A stretch of DNA of 5,721 nt from positions 1 through 5,721 of the forward strand of contig DDZV01000057.1 of NCBI GenBank assembly GCA_002346475.1, given 5' to 3'. Below, in pieces: positions 5,588 through 5,721 of this stretch. A program made the translations under genes and the position numbers. The notes below the pieces were generated by a model, which did not search any database, was not told the origin of the DNA, and worked only from the letters and a program-made list of their open reading frames with translations. Each line of letters begins with the position of its first letter. Position 1 is the first letter of the stretch. Source of the DNA: Acidobacteria bacterium UBA2999. Lineage in GTDB: Bacteria > Acidobacteriota > Vicinamibacteria > Vicinamibacterales > UBA2999.

Positions 5588-5721
5588 ATGGAGAAACAGT
5601 CCACAAGAGTTGATACAGCCATACAGGAACTGGTTGCCAATCTAGGTGAACGTCTATCAACCGTTCCAAGCGTATGTGCACAACATGGGCAAGATGAGTC
5701 ATTTCACAAGCCGCATAGTCC
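5588..5721 (+). CDS. FAD-binding oxidoreductase (GlcD / D-lactate dehydrogenase type), N-terminus only, cut by window edge
   Basis: ATG 5588 opens a frame of 44 complete codons that continues past the right edge. The visible start, MEKQSTRVDT then an amphipathic helix to LGERLSTVPSV and AQHGQDESFHKPHS, matches the entry segment of VAO/PCMH-type flavoenzymes related to GlcD and cytochrome-linked D-lactate dehydrogenase. There a conserved HG.DES.H sequence precedes the PD.VV.P strand of the FAD-binding domain. Such enzymes oxidise 2-hydroxy acids and pass electrons to the respiratory chain, but the catalytic and substrate-binding parts lie outside the window, so the substrate cannot be given. 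It is transcribed away from the GFA-thioesterase-pentapeptide cluster. The fragment is too short to exclude a related FAD-linked oxidase. Confidence 0.83.
   Translation, partial: MEKQSTRVDTAIQELVANLGERLSTVPSVCAQHGQDESFHKPHS

Noticed and set aside
5533..5613. Plus-strand 26-codon ORF (MKYTLSRSLR...) overlapping the start of the FAD oxidoreductase gene
   Set aside because: It is out of frame with the real gene and covers its ribosome binding site and start. Nothing suggests a product or an attenuator.

Overview
This 5.7 kb window looks like bacterial chromosome from an alphaproteobacterium, probably of Rhodospirillales type. The evidence is the gene order uvrD - prmA - aminopeptidase P, the alphaproteobacterial form of the PrmA motif (AFGTG.H..TRGCL) and the style of the pentapeptide-repeat and GFA proteins. 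GC content looks moderate (mid-40s percent by eye). No mobile element, CRISPR array, rRNA or tRNA is visible. The lineage call is inference from protein style, because there is no rRNA to anchor it.

Layout: six complete or partial genes lie on the minus strand and are read from right to left. From about 5442 down to 3948 there is a tight cluster: a GFA/CENP-V-type zinc protein, a hot-dog-fold acyl-CoA thioesterase, and an exported pentapeptide-repeat protein. The gaps are 2 nt (or a 4-nt ATGA overlap) and 8 nt, so this is very likely one operon. A possible 25-codon ORF overlaps the last stop codon by ATGA. After a 190-nt gap come the housekeeping genes: uvrD-family helicase, prmA (overlapping the end of uvrD) and, after a further gap of about 154 nt, an aminopeptidase P whose C-terminal part lies beyond the left edge. 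At the far right, divergent from the GFA gene, the first 44 codons of a GlcD/D-lactate-dehydrogenase-type FAD oxidoreductase run off the edge.

How the genes fit together: uvrD (DNA repair and transcription-coupled processes), prmA (methylation of ribosomal protein L11) and aminopeptidase P (peptide turnover) are housekeeping functions linked by conserved order rather than by a shared pathway. The GFA protein, the thioesterase and the divergent FAD oxidoreductase could all act on small carbon substrates, but no shared substrate can be read from the sequence. The pentapeptide-repeat protein is exported and has cysteine pairs at both ends of its predicted beta-helix.

No clearly new multi-gene system is visible. 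The points most worth a second look are: an apparently leaderless uvrD start (a forced GTG, no Shine-Dalgarno, and an extended -10 exactly 6 nt upstream), the exported four-cysteine pentapeptide protein, the ATGA-coupled micro-ORF behind it, and the symmetrical sequences in the divergent intergenic region.
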